DNA of 64,000 bases, taken from assembly GCA_016788705.1 (NCBI GenBank), contig JAEUSQ010000015.1:115133-179132 (forward strand), written 5' to 3'. The position numbers and the translations under genes are program-made. The notes under the pieces were generated by a model. That model was given only the letters and a program-made list of their open reading frames with translations, made no database searches and had not been told where the DNA came from. Below are positions 8,736 through 17,778 of the stretch, in pieces. Within the stretch, counting starts at the first letter, position 1. Each line of letters begins with the position of its first letter. Origin of the DNA: Bacteroidetes Order II. bacterium. GTDB taxonomy: Bacteria; Bacteroidota; Rhodothermia; Rhodothermales; UBA2364.

Positions 8736-10630
8736 AGACATACCCATTCATCCACTGGCTGACATACTCGATGGGTATTGTGCTGTTTGCTACCCTACCC
8801 TTACAGGCACAAGCCCCTAAAGATCATGCCCTTATACAACGATATGAACACACGTTCGAAGTCATCAACAAAGGAGAAGCGATCGAAAAGATTGCTAAGA
8901 AAATTGAGGTTCTTAATGAAATAGGCGCCGAGATGGCGGATCTTTCAATCTTCCATACCAAAAATAAGAGCCTAAAATCTATCAAGGCAACGTTAGTGGG
9001 TCCAGACGGCAAAGTGGTGGTTAAAAAACTAGACCAATCCAATATGCAGGATTTTTCTGGCACCATAGTCAATTTTTATGATGACTTTCGGGTTCGGCAA
9101 GTCCGGCTTCGTCATTCAGCATATCCCTATACCATTGCATACGAGTACGAAATCCGTCATACCGAGCTGTTCAACTACCCCGCTTGGTTTCCCCAGAACC
9201 CACAAACGGCAACCGTCAGCAGCCGCTTCGAGTTTTCCTACCCGATAAATGAAGTCAATCCAAAATTCAAACAACAAAATTATTCCCGTGAGCCAACGAT
9301 TTCCCAAAATGGCAACCGTAAATTGCTCGTTTGGGAACAGAACGAGCCACTTCCTGCTTTGCCCAAAGAGCCACTAAGCCCCAGTTGGGCAGATACCGCT
9401 CCTGCTGTGATTTTTTCTCCAGATATTTTTACATTTAATGGGCGCTATTCGGGTTCACTTGGCAGTTGGCATGAACTGGGCGAGTGGCTCACGGGATTGT
9501 ATCAGAATCGGCAAACATTGTCTGCCGAGAAAGTAGCGTTTTTAAAAAACCTGACCAAGGATGAGGCCACGTTACGAGGCAGGGCAAAAAAAGTTTATGA
9601 GCACCTTCAAGAGACAACACGCTACATCAGCATTCAACTGGGTATTGGCGGCTATCAACCTTTTGAAGCAGCCTATGTAGAGAAAAAACAATATGGTGAT
9701 TGTAAAGCATTGGCCAATTATCTGATGTCCATGTTATTCGCCGTAGAGGTTCCAGCGTATCCAGTTGTTATCAAAGCAGGTGAACAAGAGGCCGATATTG
9801 ACCCAGAATTCCCCATCAATGATTTTAATCATGTGATATTGGCCATACCCGATGGCGATTCTTTTATCTGGCTGGAAGCAACCAGTAATACTTTACCCTT
9901 TGGCTGGCTGAGTGATTTTACCGAAAACCGATATGCCCTGCTGCTTAAATCCGGGGAAAGCCGACTGATCCGCACCCCAAAAACTACCGCTTCCCAAAAC
10001 CGACAATCCATTGAAGCACAAATCACTTTTGATAAAACCGGAAATGCCACACAAAACGTACAATTAACCGCTTCCGGAAATCAGGCGGCTGATTTAAGAA
10101 GTCTCTTGCGCGGGAAAAGTGTCAAAGAATTTACAGAATGGTTTCAGGCGTGGTCGGGAATACGTGCCCCGAAAATATTGGCCTCCGAGTTTTCCTCTGC
10201 CAACAATACCGATTCACTCCTACATTTTTCCGTTAAAATAGAAAGCAACGGCTTTATCAACGGTACTGGAACCCGTATTTTTTTACGGCCCAATGCGTTT
10301 AATCAGCGAAAATTCGCGCCCGAAAAGGTGCAGAACCGGAAAACACCCGTTCGCCTCAGTTACCCTTATCGTGATGAGGATGTCATTCGGTATCAAATGC
10401 CGAGTGGATATGCCTTGGAGGCGTTACCGGCCCCCATTTCGATCAGTATGGATTTTGGGAGGTATGAGGCCCGTATCACAACAGAAGAAAACGGTTTTGT
10501 CTATCGGCGTATGATAGAACTATATCCCTATCAAATGGAGCCTTCTGCATACGAAGCATTGCGTCAGTTCTTTCAGAAAGTAGTTCATGCAGACGCTACC
10601 CACGTGGTCTTAAAAAAGATCGGGACATAA
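8732..10630 (+). CDS. Exported DUF3857 and transglutaminase-domain protein
   Basis: A 632-residue secreted or periplasmic protein with signal peptide (MKTYPFIHWLTYSMGIVLFA to LQAQA). The DUF3857 domain occupies roughly residues 50-210 and a transglutaminase-like core about 270-400. Unlike its upstream neighbour the core keeps the catalytic elements: Cys in KQYGDCKALANYL, His in DFNHVILA and the acidic WLEATSN. A beta-rich C-terminal domain follows (DUF3858-like position). It overlaps the previous gene by 4 bp, so the two are translationally coupled. One is probably active and one not. Substrate is unknown. Confidence 0.85.
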   Translation: MKTYPFIHWLTYSMGIVLFATLPLQAQAPKDHALIQRYEHTFEVINKGEAIEKIAKKIEVLNEIGAEMADLSIFHTKNKSLKSIKATLVGPDGKVVVKKLDQSNMQDFSGTIVNFYDDFRVRQVRLRHSAYPYTIAYEYEIRHTELFNYPAWFPQNPQTATVSSRFEFSYPINEVNPKFKQQNYSREPTISQNGNRKLLVWEQNEPLPALPKEPLSPSWADTAPAVIFSPDIFTFNGRYSGSLGSWHELGEWLTGLYQNRQTLSAEKVAFLKNLTKDEATLRGRAKKVYEHLQETTRYISIQLGIGGYQPFEAAYVEKKQYGDCKALANYLMSMLFAVEVPAYPVVIKAGEQEADIDPEFPINDFNHVILAIPDGDSFIWLEATSNTLPFGWLSDFTENRYALLLKSGESRLIRTPKTTASQNRQSIEAQITFDKTGNATQNVQLTASGNQAADLRSLLRGKSVKEFTEWFQAWSGIRAPKILASEFSSANNTDSLLHFSVKIESNGFINGTGTRIFLRPNAFNQRKFAPEKVQNRKTPVRLSYPYRDEDVIRYQMPSGYALEALPAPISISMDFGRYEARITTEENGFVYRRMIELYPYQMEPSAYEALRQFFQKVVHADATHVVLKKIGT

Positions 10631-10684
10631 AGGGGCTAATGTTTTTACACAACGCAACTTTGTGTAGTATCTTGGCCCAAAAAC

Positions 10685-11260
10685 ATGTACGATTATTTAA
10701 GTCCACACGTATTACAGATCAGAAATTTGGTACATACTGAGGAAGTTCAACACTTGCTATCACTGGCGGCGTCTTTTGGTTTTCAAGAACAAGTATATGA
10801 ACCTCCTCTTATTCCAGAAGTTCGCACTCGTGCAATGGGTTCTTCCCATGAATGGGCTTCTTTGTTAACAACAAGGGTTATCCCTCATTTACCACCGTTG
10901 TCCTCGTGGCTAAACGGTACATTGGGTGTTTATTTGCCGCCTCAGCCACACCAATGGCATCCCAAAGCCGTAAATGAACGCTTTCGTTTCTATCGGTATG
11001 GCGCCTTCGATCGCTTTGCCCCCCACCTCGATCATCCCTTTATCCGAAACCAAAACGAACAAACGTTTTTGAGTTTGGTCTTATATTTAGATGACCAGTG
11101 CGAAGGCGGCGAAACCCGATTCTCCGACTTTTCTGTACAGCCAGCATCTGGAACGGCTCTTATTTATCCACATTGGCTCATGCACGAAGGCGGCATTGTG
11201 CGGAGCGGTGTTAAAACCGTCTTAAGAACCGATGTATTCTATGATCGAGCCGCTTTGTAG
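10685..11260 (+). CDS. 2OG-Fe(II) oxygenase (prolyl 4-hydroxylase-like)
   Basis: A 191-residue non-haem iron dioxygenase using 2-oxoglutarate. The double-stranded beta-helix ligands are visible: FRFYRYGAFDRFAPHLDHPF gives the HxD pair, and near the C-terminus HWLMHEGGIV supplies the distal His with VLRTDVFYDR giving the 2OG-binding Arg. FLSLVLYLDDQCEGGETRF is the signature strand of this P4H-like group. No signal peptide, so cytoplasmic. Free-standing bacterial members act on proteins or small molecules; the substrate here is unknown. Confidence 0.82.
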   Translation: MYDYLSPHVLQIRNLVHTEEVQHLLSLAASFGFQEQVYEPPLIPEVRTRAMGSSHEWASLLTTRVIPHLPPLSSWLNGTLGVYLPPQPHQWHPKAVNERFRFYRYGAFDRFAPHLDHPFIRNQNEQTFLSLVLYLDDQCEGGETRFSDFSVQPASGTALIYPHWLMHEGGIVRSGVKTVLRTDVFYDRAAL

Positions 11261-11314
11261 CGATAAATGTGCGTATATTGATTGGTTATTCTGTACGTAA
11301 GCCCCCCTATTAAT

Positions 11315-12130
11315 ATGTCACGTTTTATCACCGCACTTGTCGGTTTTGCCATTATTATCCCATTAATGTACTTTGGTGGCCCTTTTGTCACCCTTGTGGT
11401 CTTGGTTGTCGGCTTGTTGGCACAGATTGAGCTGTATCGGCTTTTTGAGGATGCGGGCATTCATCCACACAAAAGCATTGGCGCTTTGATTGGCATATTG
11501 ATTACCTTAAATACGGTCATCAAGCATGATCCTCTGCTTACCTTGGTTTTAGGCGCCCTATTCATCAGCCTCATCGAACTCTTCCGTAACCATCCCCAAC
11601 CACTTCAAAATGTTTCGTCCACCATTTTCGGGGTTATTTATCCGGTTTTGTTTCTAACCTATGCCCTTCATTTGCGCTTCGGAACCGATCTTGCAGTCAT
11701 TAAGCACCCAGATGAACAAGGGTTTTGGCTTTTGTTAACCGTATTTCTAATGGTGGCCGCAACAGACACCGCCGCTTATTATACAGGCAGAGCATTTGGC
11801 AAAAATCTGCTGTTTGAGCGGGTCTCCCCTAAAAAAACTTGGGAAGGAGCTGCTGGTGGGCTTATTGGATGCACCCTCATGGCTGTCGGTATGAAAATGT
11901 GGGTAATCACCTTTTTAGACTGGACTGACTTGATAGTTATGGTCTTAATATGCGGGATACTCAGTCAATTCGGCGACTTGGTGGAAAGTCTCTTCAAACG
12001 TTCTGTTAAAGTAAAAGACTCCGGTAGCCTTTTACCCGGACATGGCGGCTTTTTAGATAGATTAGACGCCTTGTTATTTGCCATGCCGTTGGTGTACGTT
12101 TACCTCCATTACATCGCCCCCCAAATATGA
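11315..12130 (+). CDS. cdsA: Phosphatidate cytidylyltransferase
   Basis: Makes CDP-diacylglycerol from phosphatidate and CTP, the branch point of phospholipid synthesis, in the inner membrane. The 271-residue protein has about seven hydrophobic helices. It carries the full CdsA signature near its end: SLFKRSVKVKDSGSLLPGHG followed by GFLDRLDALLF. I chose ATG 11315 (MSRFITALVGF), 33 bases inside the longest frame, because the family begins with this helix. Its stop overlaps the next start by 4 bp. Confidence 0.93.
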   Translation: MSRFITALVGFAIIIPLMYFGGPFVTLVVLVVGLLAQIELYRLFEDAGIHPHKSIGALIGILITLNTVIKHDPLLTLVLGALFISLIELFRNHPQPLQNVSSTIFGVIYPVLFLTYALHLRFGTDLAVIKHPDEQGFWLLLTVFLMVAATDTAAYYTGRAFGKNLLFERVSPKKTWEGAAGGLIGCTLMAVGMKMWVITFLDWTDLIVMVLICGILSQFGDLVESLFKRSVKVKDSGSLLPGHGGFLDRLDALLFAMPLVYVYLHYIAPQI

Positions 12131-12582
12131 AGATGATGAAACAAGTGTCCATCTTGGTTTTTTTAATCACTTTCCTTGCTCCTGAACGACTGCTCGCGCA
12201 AACCACTGCCGATAGCCTGGCCATTAAGCGTACTGTGCTGGATTACGCAGAAGGTTGGTACACCGGGGATTCCGCCAGAATGGCCCGCGCCGTCCACCCC
12301 AAGTTAGCGAAGCGGGCGCTAATTCCAGACCGACAATCCGGTGATCTATCCTTCGACGACATGAATGCAGAACAATTAATTGATGCAACAAGAAAGGGCT
12401 ATGGACGCGGTTTACCGCCCAGCCAACAACAAAAAGACATTATCATTGTAGAAATTAATGGCAATACGGCAATAGTAAAACTCCAAATGCGTCGTTGGTA
12501 CGACTACCTTCAGTTGATGCGTGTGAACGACGAGTGGAAAATTCTAAATGTTTTATGGGAACTAAAACCCCGTGAAGAATAA
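12127..12582 (+). CDS. Exported NTF2-like (putative lumazine-binding) protein
   Basis: A 151-residue protein with a signal peptide ending near LLAQ. The rest is a cystatin/NTF2-like fold of the SnoaL or putative lumazine-binding type: SLAIKRTVLDYAEGWYTGDS opens the first helix, HPKLAKRAL follows, and the closing strands are AIVKLQMRRWYDYLQL and EWKILNVLWEL. It overlaps cdsA by 4 bp, suggesting translational coupling, although there is no known functional link. Family assignment is by pattern; function unknown. Confidence 0.7.
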   Translation: MKMMKQVSILVFLITFLAPERLLAQTTADSLAIKRTVLDYAEGWYTGDSARMARAVHPKLAKRALIPDRQSGDLSFDDMNAEQLIDATRKGYGRGLPPSQQQKDIIIVEINGNTAIVKLQMRRWYDYLQLMRVNDEWKILNVLWELKPREE

Positions 12583-12738
12583 TAGGCGGCCCATTATGCG
12601 TTAAAAGAAAAAGCATTTCCTATCCGATCAATATGTCCATCTTTTCAGGACAATCACTCAACTGATAAACTTAAAGATTATTTGTATAAAGCACCAATAA
12701 AAAACCACTTAACTTATCAATCTATAATCGGCTGTTTT

Positions 12739-13179
12739 ATGAAAGCGCATATTTATCGTAACCAGAATCCGTCTCGTTTGTTTTTAATTTTGGGCATTAG
12801 CCTATTTGTTTTTGTGTTCCTACAAACACCTCCTGAATCCAACAATGGTACAGCGGTCTTGCTGTTTGGTGCTCCATTTCCCAAGGCAATATGGGTATTT
12901 CCCCTTCTTTTGATTTTTTTGTCGCTCCTATATTCGCTAACCCAGAAGTACCTTTCTTCCCCATTCCTCACGTGGTTTCATACCTTTGCCAGTTTGTCAA
13001 CGGCGCTGACACTGGTTGTCCTCGTCTTCTTTGGTCTTCGTTCTCCAGGACAGCTGGTCTCAGATCCAGAGTGGATCGGTAATACCATAAAAGTCCTTAG
13101 CTTAGTTTTGTTTGTGGCACAACTGGTCTTTTTAGTGAACATTTTAAAAGGTGTTTATGCCTCTTGGCAGACACGCTAA
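12739..13179 (+). CDS. Hypothetical four-helix membrane protein
   Basis: A 146-residue protein I do not recognise. It has four hydrophobic segments (approximate residues 13-30, 50-70, 80-105 and 117-140), short loops and a basic N-terminus RNQNPSR, so an inner-membrane location is likely. I chose ATG 12739 (MKAHIYRNQN), because the stretch upstream reads like non-coding sequence. It stands alone between the NTF2-like gene and abgT. Confidence 0.6.
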   Translation: MKAHIYRNQNPSRLFLILGISLFVFVFLQTPPESNNGTAVLLFGAPFPKAIWVFPLLLIFLSLLYSLTQKYLSSPFLTWFHTFASLSTALTLVVLVFFGLRSPGQLVSDPEWIGNTIKVLSLVLFVAQLVFLVNILKGVYASWQTR

Positions 13180-13283
13180 GTGTACGGCGTTTGCTCAAAA
13201 AAATGACGACCATTATTAACCGCTTGTAATTTCTTTTTTTTCTAACCCTACCTTCAGCATGAAGGCCCAAAACCCTGCGACGT

Positions 13284-14837
13284 ATGACCGATTCCCCTGT
13301 AAATGGCGGTGTGCCCTCCGAAAGCCGCATGGACCGTATCCTCAATACCATTGAGCGCATCGGTAATAAACTGCCTGATCCGGCTATCTTATTTGTCCTT
13401 CTCCTTTTTACGGTTTGGGTATGCTCGGCCATTTTTGCCCAATTTTCCTTTGCAGAGATAGATCCCCGCTCCGGAAAACCGATTGAAATCAAAAATATGC
13501 TCACGGGCAAAGCCTTAGCAGAGTTTATGTCTGGTATGGTAAAAACCTTTATGGATTTCCCACCGCTGGGTGTTGTATTGGTGGCTCTTTTAGGCGTTGG
13601 CGTTGCCGAGCATACAGGCTTTATTAATGCGGCACTCAAAGGATTACTCAATATCACACCACGGCAACTTCTCACCCCCATGCTGATCCTCGTGGCCATT
13701 GTGAGTCACACAGCTGTGGATGCAGGATATGTATTAATCATTCCTTTGGGAGGGGCCATTTTTTATGCGGCAGGCCGACATCCGTTGGCAGGGATTGCAG
13801 CGGCCTTCGCAGGTGTTTCAGGAGGATTTAGCGCGAACTTTGTGCCCTCAAGCCTTGATCCATTATTGGCTGGCCTTACGCAATCAGCCGCACAAATCAT
13901 ACAGCCCGACCGAATGGTGAACCCGCTTTCCAACTGGTTTTTCATGAGTGCCTCCAGTATGCTGATTGTAAGCCTTGGGTGGTATGTCACCGACAAAGTA
14001 ATTGAACCCCGCCTAAAAAACATTGCCATTGACGGAGATATGTCGCAAGCACCTAAACAGGAAGCCCTGAATCCTTTAGAACGAAAAGGCATGATGTGGT
14101 CGGGACTTTCGTTTTTATTCGGGATTATGGTGCTGTTTTTGGCGGCATTTCCAGGCGATTCGCCTTTACGTGCCGAAAACGGTGAACTGACCGCCTCGGC
14201 GGCGCCCTTGATGAAATCCATCGTTCCCCTCATTTTCCTGCTTTTTCTACTACCCGGTGTGGTATATGGATATGTCGCGAAAACCGTTCAATCCCACCGC
14301 GACATCATTAAGGGAATGAGTGTTTCCATGAGTACGATGGGATATTATATGGTGATGGCCTTTTTTGCCTCGCTCTTTATTGCTTCGTTTAGCCAATCCA
14401 ATTTGGGTGCATTATTGGCTTTAAAAGGGGCAAATCTAATAAAATGGTTGGCCTTACCGGGCGGTGTAACGATTCTATTAATCATTCTGCTTACAGCATT
14501 TGTGAATCTATTGATTGGTTCTGCTTCAGCAAAATGGGCCTTACTTGCCCCCATTTTTGTCCCCATGCTCATGCAACTGGGACTTTCACCAGAACTTACC
14601 CAAGCCGCTTATCGGGTAGGCGATTCTACCACCAATATTATTACGCCACTCATGCCCTACTTCCCACTCGTGGTTGTATTTGGGCAACGGTATGTCAAGA
14701 ATACCGGCATTGGAACATTGGTTTCTTTGATGTTGCCCTTTAGCCTCACCTTTATGATTGGCTGGGTAATTTTCTTGTTGCTCTATTGGTTTATCGGAAT
14801 TCCGTTGGGATTACAGGCTCCTTATACGCATCCATAA
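13284..14837 (+). CDS. abgT: AbgT-family transporter
   Basis: A 517-residue inner-membrane transporter of the AbgT family, known for uptake of p-aminobenzoyl-glutamate or, in other members, export of sulfonamides using the ion gradient. Family landmarks: RMDRILNTIERIGNKLPDPA at the N-terminus, PPLGVVLVALLGVGVAEHTG, GGVSANF-like GGFSANFVPSSLDP and a C-terminal GDSTTNIITPLMPY. About ten to twelve hydrophobic helices fit. No pab or amidohydrolase (abgAB) genes flank it. A strong hairpin follows 24 bp after the stop. Confidence 0.9.
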   Translation: MTDSPVNGGVPSESRMDRILNTIERIGNKLPDPAILFVLLLFTVWVCSAIFAQFSFAEIDPRSGKPIEIKNMLTGKALAEFMSGMVKTFMDFPPLGVVLVALLGVGVAEHTGFINAALKGLLNITPRQLLTPMLILVAIVSHTAVDAGYVLIIPLGGAIFYAAGRHPLAGIAAAFAGVSGGFSANFVPSSLDPLLAGLTQSAAQIIQPDRMVNPLSNWFFMSASSMLIVSLGWYVTDKVIEPRLKNIAIDGDMSQAPKQEALNPLERKGMMWSGLSFLFGIMVLFLAAFPGDSPLRAENGELTASAAPLMKSIVPLIFLLFLLPGVVYGYVAKTVQSHRDIIKGMSVSMSTMGYYMVMAFFASLFIASFSQSNLGALLALKGANLIKWLALPGGVTILLIILLTAFVNLLIGSASAKWALLAPIFVPMLMQLGLSPELTQAAYRVGDSTTNIITPLMPYFPLVVVFGQRYVKNTGIGTLVSLMLPFSLTFMIGWVIFLLLYWFIGIPLGLQAPYTHP

Positions 14838-14861
14838 CCAATATCTTACTCCGGAAAGCGG

Positions 14862-14895
14862 AAAGAGGTACAATTCATCAGCATTGTACCTCTTT
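14862..14895. terminator. Perfect 13-bp hairpin between convergent genes
   Basis: AAAGAGGTACAAT and ATTGTACCTCTTT form an exact 13-bp stem around an 8-base loop, between abgT (+) and the thioesterase (-). Each arm ends in a short A or T run, so it can serve both directions. A partial third copy, ATTATACCTCTTTG, follows at about 14904. Confidence 0.7.
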
Positions 14896-14945
14896 CTATG
14901 AGCATTATACCTCTTTGCTTTTGTCGCCCGCGTAATAGAATACAC

Positions 14946-15371
14946 CTATAAATTGTGCGTAGGCGTAACAGCCCGTTCAAAAACCTCTATGACCATAGGG
15001 GGCGCCATGATAGGACGGTTGCGCTTCGTGTCCACAAAGCACAATGTTACGGTTCCTGTAACCCGTACTTTTGCATCCTCTGACGCATAGACTTCATACG
15101 CGATTACCAACCGTGTTTTAGGGATTTCCTTAACCAGTACTCGAATCTCTAAAAGTTCGTCGTAAAGACATGGTCGGTGGTATCGTAAAGAAGCGTCCAC
15201 CACAGGCATCATTACCCCAGCATCTTCAAGATCGCGGTACACCAAGCCGGCATCACGTAGCGCATCCGTTCGGGCTGCCTCAAAATAATCTAAATAGTGG
15301 GCATGATAGACCACGCGCATGGGGTCACATTCTCGGTATCGAACCCGATGGAGATAGGTATAAACGTACAT
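14946..15371 (-). CDS. ybgC: Acyl-CoA thioesterase, YbgC/4HBT hot-dog fold
   Basis: A 141-residue hot-dog thioesterase. The N-terminal block RVRYRECDPMRVVYHAHYLD contains the catalytic Asp of the 4-hydroxybenzoyl-CoA group and continues DYFEAARTDALRDAG. The expected activity is hydrolysis of short-chain or hydroxybenzoyl acyl-CoAs. In enterobacteria YbgC sits with the Tol-Pal genes; here it follows accA with start and stop sharing one base (TGATG), so it is translationally coupled to fatty-acid synthesis. The exact substrate is not deducible. Confidence 0.85.
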   Translation of the reverse strand: MYVYTYLHRVRYRECDPMRVVYHAHYLDYFEAARTDALRDAGLVYRDLEDAGVMMPVVDASLRYHRPCLYDELLEIRVLVKEIPKTRLVIAYEVYASEDAKVRVTGTVTLCFVDTKRNRPIMAPPMVIEVFERAVTPTHNL

Positions 15372-16348
15372 CAGACCTCTTCAAAAGCACCCATTGCATC
15401 AAAATTCGCGAGGCGTTGAGCCAGTAATGCCTCTACAGGCAATTTGCTCAGCTCTGCGAGTGCATGGGCAATTGCTTGTCCAGTAAATTTAAACGCGGCA
15501 GCTGGATTTCTATGTGCACCACCAACCGGTTCCTCAATCACCTCGTTGATGATGTTCACCTGCATCAAATCGGGCGCGGTTAATTTTAGGGCACGGGCAG
15601 CATCTTCTTTATGGTCCCAAGAACGCCAAAGGATGGAAGAGCAACTTTCGGGCGAGATAACAGAATACCACGCATTTTCCAACATCAGGATTTTATCCCC
15701 AACCCCAATTCCCAATGCGCCACCAGAGGCCCCCTCCCCAATCACCACCACCACAATAGGGACGGGAAACCGCGACATCTCTAAAAGGTTACGGGCAATC
15801 GCCTCGGCTTGCCCCCGTTCCTCGGCCTCGATGCCGGGGTATGCTCCGGGTGTATCCAAAAGGGTGATGATCGGTTTATTAAACTTGGCAGCCAACCGCA
15901 TGAGCCGTAGGGCTTTTCGATACCCTTCGGGATTGGGCATACCAAAACGGCGGAATTTCCGGCTCTTCGTATCCCGCCCCTTTTGCTGACCAATGATCAT
16001 AACGGTTTGGTCCTTGTGGCCAAATTGGCCTCCATTAAAGGTCGCAAAACCACCAACAATGGCTGGATCTTCGGCAAAAAGGCGATCGCCGTGCAGTTCC
16101 GTAAAATTGCGTGTCATCCCTTGGATAAAATCCAGCGAATAAGGACGGTCTGGATGTCGCGCAATTTGCACCCGTTGCCACCGCGTGAGGTTTTTATAAA
16201 GGTTTTGACGAAGATTATGGATCTTGCCCTCCAAGGCAGCAATAGCTTCTCCGAGGTTGGCAGATGGGTCGTCGGCATCAAACTGGCGCATCTCCTTCAG
16301 ACGTTTCTCCAATTCAATGACGGGTTTCTCAAAATCCAGAACGTGCAT
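15371..16348 (-). CDS. accA: Acetyl-CoA carboxylase carboxyltransferase subunit alpha
   Basis: Carboxyltransferase alpha subunit that, with AccD, moves the carboxyl group from biotin to acetyl-CoA in fatty-acid synthesis. The 325-residue length is typical. Landmarks: [19 protein letters not shown] near the start, [54 protein letters not shown] and [16 protein letters not shown] chose ATG 16348 (MHVLDFEKP) over a longer frame because it matches the family start. accD is not in the window. SbtA could supply its bicarbonate, but that is inference. Confidence 0.95.
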   Translation of the reverse strand: MHVLDFEKPVIELEKRLKEMRQFDADDPSANLGEAIAALEGKIHNLRQNLYKNLTRWQRVQIARHPDRPYSLDFIQGMTRNFTELHGDRLFAEDPAIVGGFATFNGGQFGHKDQTVMIIGQQKGRDTKSRKFRRFGMPNPEGYRKALRLMRLAAKFNKPIITLLDTPGAYPGIEAEERGQAEAIARNLLEMSRFPVPIVVVVIGEGASGGALGIGVGDKILMLENAWYSVISPESCSSILWRSWDHKEDAARALKLTAPDLMQVNIINEVIEEPVGGAHRNPAAAFKFTGQAIAHALAELSKLPVEALLAQRLANFDAMGAFEEV

Positions 16349-16396
16349 GACGGTATTATTTCGGGTGAAGGAGGCAATAGATGGTATCAAGGAAGT

Positions 16397-17650
16397 TTAC
16401 GGATTGACTGCAACAGATGCAACCTTATTTGGTGAAACCTTTGGAGAAAAGGAGTGAATAGCAGCCGGGCCAATCAAAAATCCCTCTTGTGCAGCAAGAA
16501 TGTAATGGGTCACGTTTATCCGATGAAGCACTTGCATGGCAGAAAATATCTGACTGGGGGCGAGGTCGGCTTCAGCATAAACCACATCCTGATATGCAAT
16601 ATTGGGAGGCAATGTATCAGTTGCAGATGAAAGGGTGCCCACTATCTGCCAATCCTGGCCATCAATCAACTGACGAAATCGGCTGGCTTCTGCTTCTGAT
16701 CCAATAAAAAGGGCTTCATATTGGGTACGTGACGGAAGTTGGTTCGTTCTTTTCTTAACCCATTGCCCCAATGCAGCCATGCTCGCACGAATATGTACCC
16801 CCAGTTTTAGAAGCCAGATAAATGGCTTGGCATATTGACCAGCAAAGTGTTTCTCCATAAACACCACCATCGCACCATAAAAAAGCTTGACATACCGAAT
16901 GGATTGTTTGTCGGTACTTTCTCCTTTATAATGTAGTACGGTAGTCTCTGGGGTATAGTAAATATGCCAACCTGCTTTTTGTATCCGGAAACACCAATCC
17001 AGGTCTTCTCCATACATAAAATATGCTGGATCAAACAGCCCTACGCCTGGTTTATTTGTCTCATCGCCGAAGAGGGCGTGCCGGCGAACCATCATACATG
17101 AACCGCTCAGGGCATCCACCTCTGCCATCCGATCTTCGGGGAGAAATGTCATGTTGTATTGACCAAATATTTTACTCTTTGGAAAACGCTGACTGAGACC
17201 AAGAATCCGCCAAAGGGCAACCGATGGCCGGGGAAACGCCCTGCGGCATGTAGGCGAAAAGGAGCCATCCGGATCTAAAATGACAGGACCAGCAGCTCCA
17301 CATTCTGGATGTTCGTCCATAAACTGGGTCATGACCTTCAGAAAGTCTTCGTGGAGCAGGGTATCCGGATTGAGGATGAGAAAATAGTCTCCACAGGCTT
17401 GTTCCATCGCTTGATTGTTGGCGATACCAAAACCGGGATTGTGGGGATTGGCAATTAAGTGGACATCTGGATGTTTCTCTGCAGTCATTGCCACCGAGGT
17501 ATCCGTAGAGGCATTATCCACCACCCATATCTCGGTCGGAACATCAAGAGCTGCACGTTTTACGGCACGTATGGCCTGGTCTAAATACACCGAAACATTG
17601 TAGCTTACAATGATCACCGACACCCGAATCGGGGCATTGTTATTTATCAT
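16397..17650 (-). CDS. Glycosyltransferase family 2 (rhamnosyltransferase-like)
   Basis: A 417-residue GT-A fold enzyme. RVSVIIVSYNVSVYL begins the nucleotide-sugar domain, WVVDNASTDTS follows, and LILNPDTLLHEDF carries the acidic metal-binding position. FMYGEDLDWCFRIQKAGW is the usual acceptor-side ED motif. Residues beyond about 300 (after the helix KLFYGAMVVFMEKHF) form an extra C-terminal part that I cannot assign; it contains YEALFIGSEAEASRFRQL, a Rossmann-like stretch. GT2 members of this type add rhamnose or similar sugars to cell-surface glycans. ATG 17650 is preferred over a GTG two codons earlier. The photolyase gene diverges from it. Confidence 0.85.
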   Translation of the reverse strand: MINNNAPIRVSVIIVSYNVSVYLDQAIRAVKRAALDVPTEIWVVDNASTDTSVAMTAEKHPDVHLIANPHNPGFGIANNQAMEQACGDYFLILNPDTLLHEDFLKVMTQFMDEHPECGAAGPVILDPDGSFSPTCRRAFPRPSVALWRILGLSQRFPKSKIFGQYNMTFLPEDRMAEVDALSGSCMMVRRHALFGDETNKPGVGLFDPAYFMYGEDLDWCFRIQKAGWHIYYTPETTVLHYKGESTDKQSIRYVKLFYGAMVVFMEKHFAGQYAKPFIWLLKLGVHIRASMAALGQWVKKRTNQLPSRTQYEALFIGSEAEASRFRQLIDGQDWQIVGTLSSATDTLPPNIAYQDVVYAEADLAPSQIFSAMQVLHRINVTHYILAAQEGFLIGPAAIHSFSPKVSPNKVASVAVNP

Positions 17651-17778
17651 AGGCACCTAATTTTTCTGCCAATGCGTTCTGAGGTTGTTGTAACAAGCCG
17701 TAAGGCATCCTTCGGAACGTTTGCATGGCTATATTGTTTCTAAAGATACCCCACAACCGCTCTAAACAGATAAACGAT

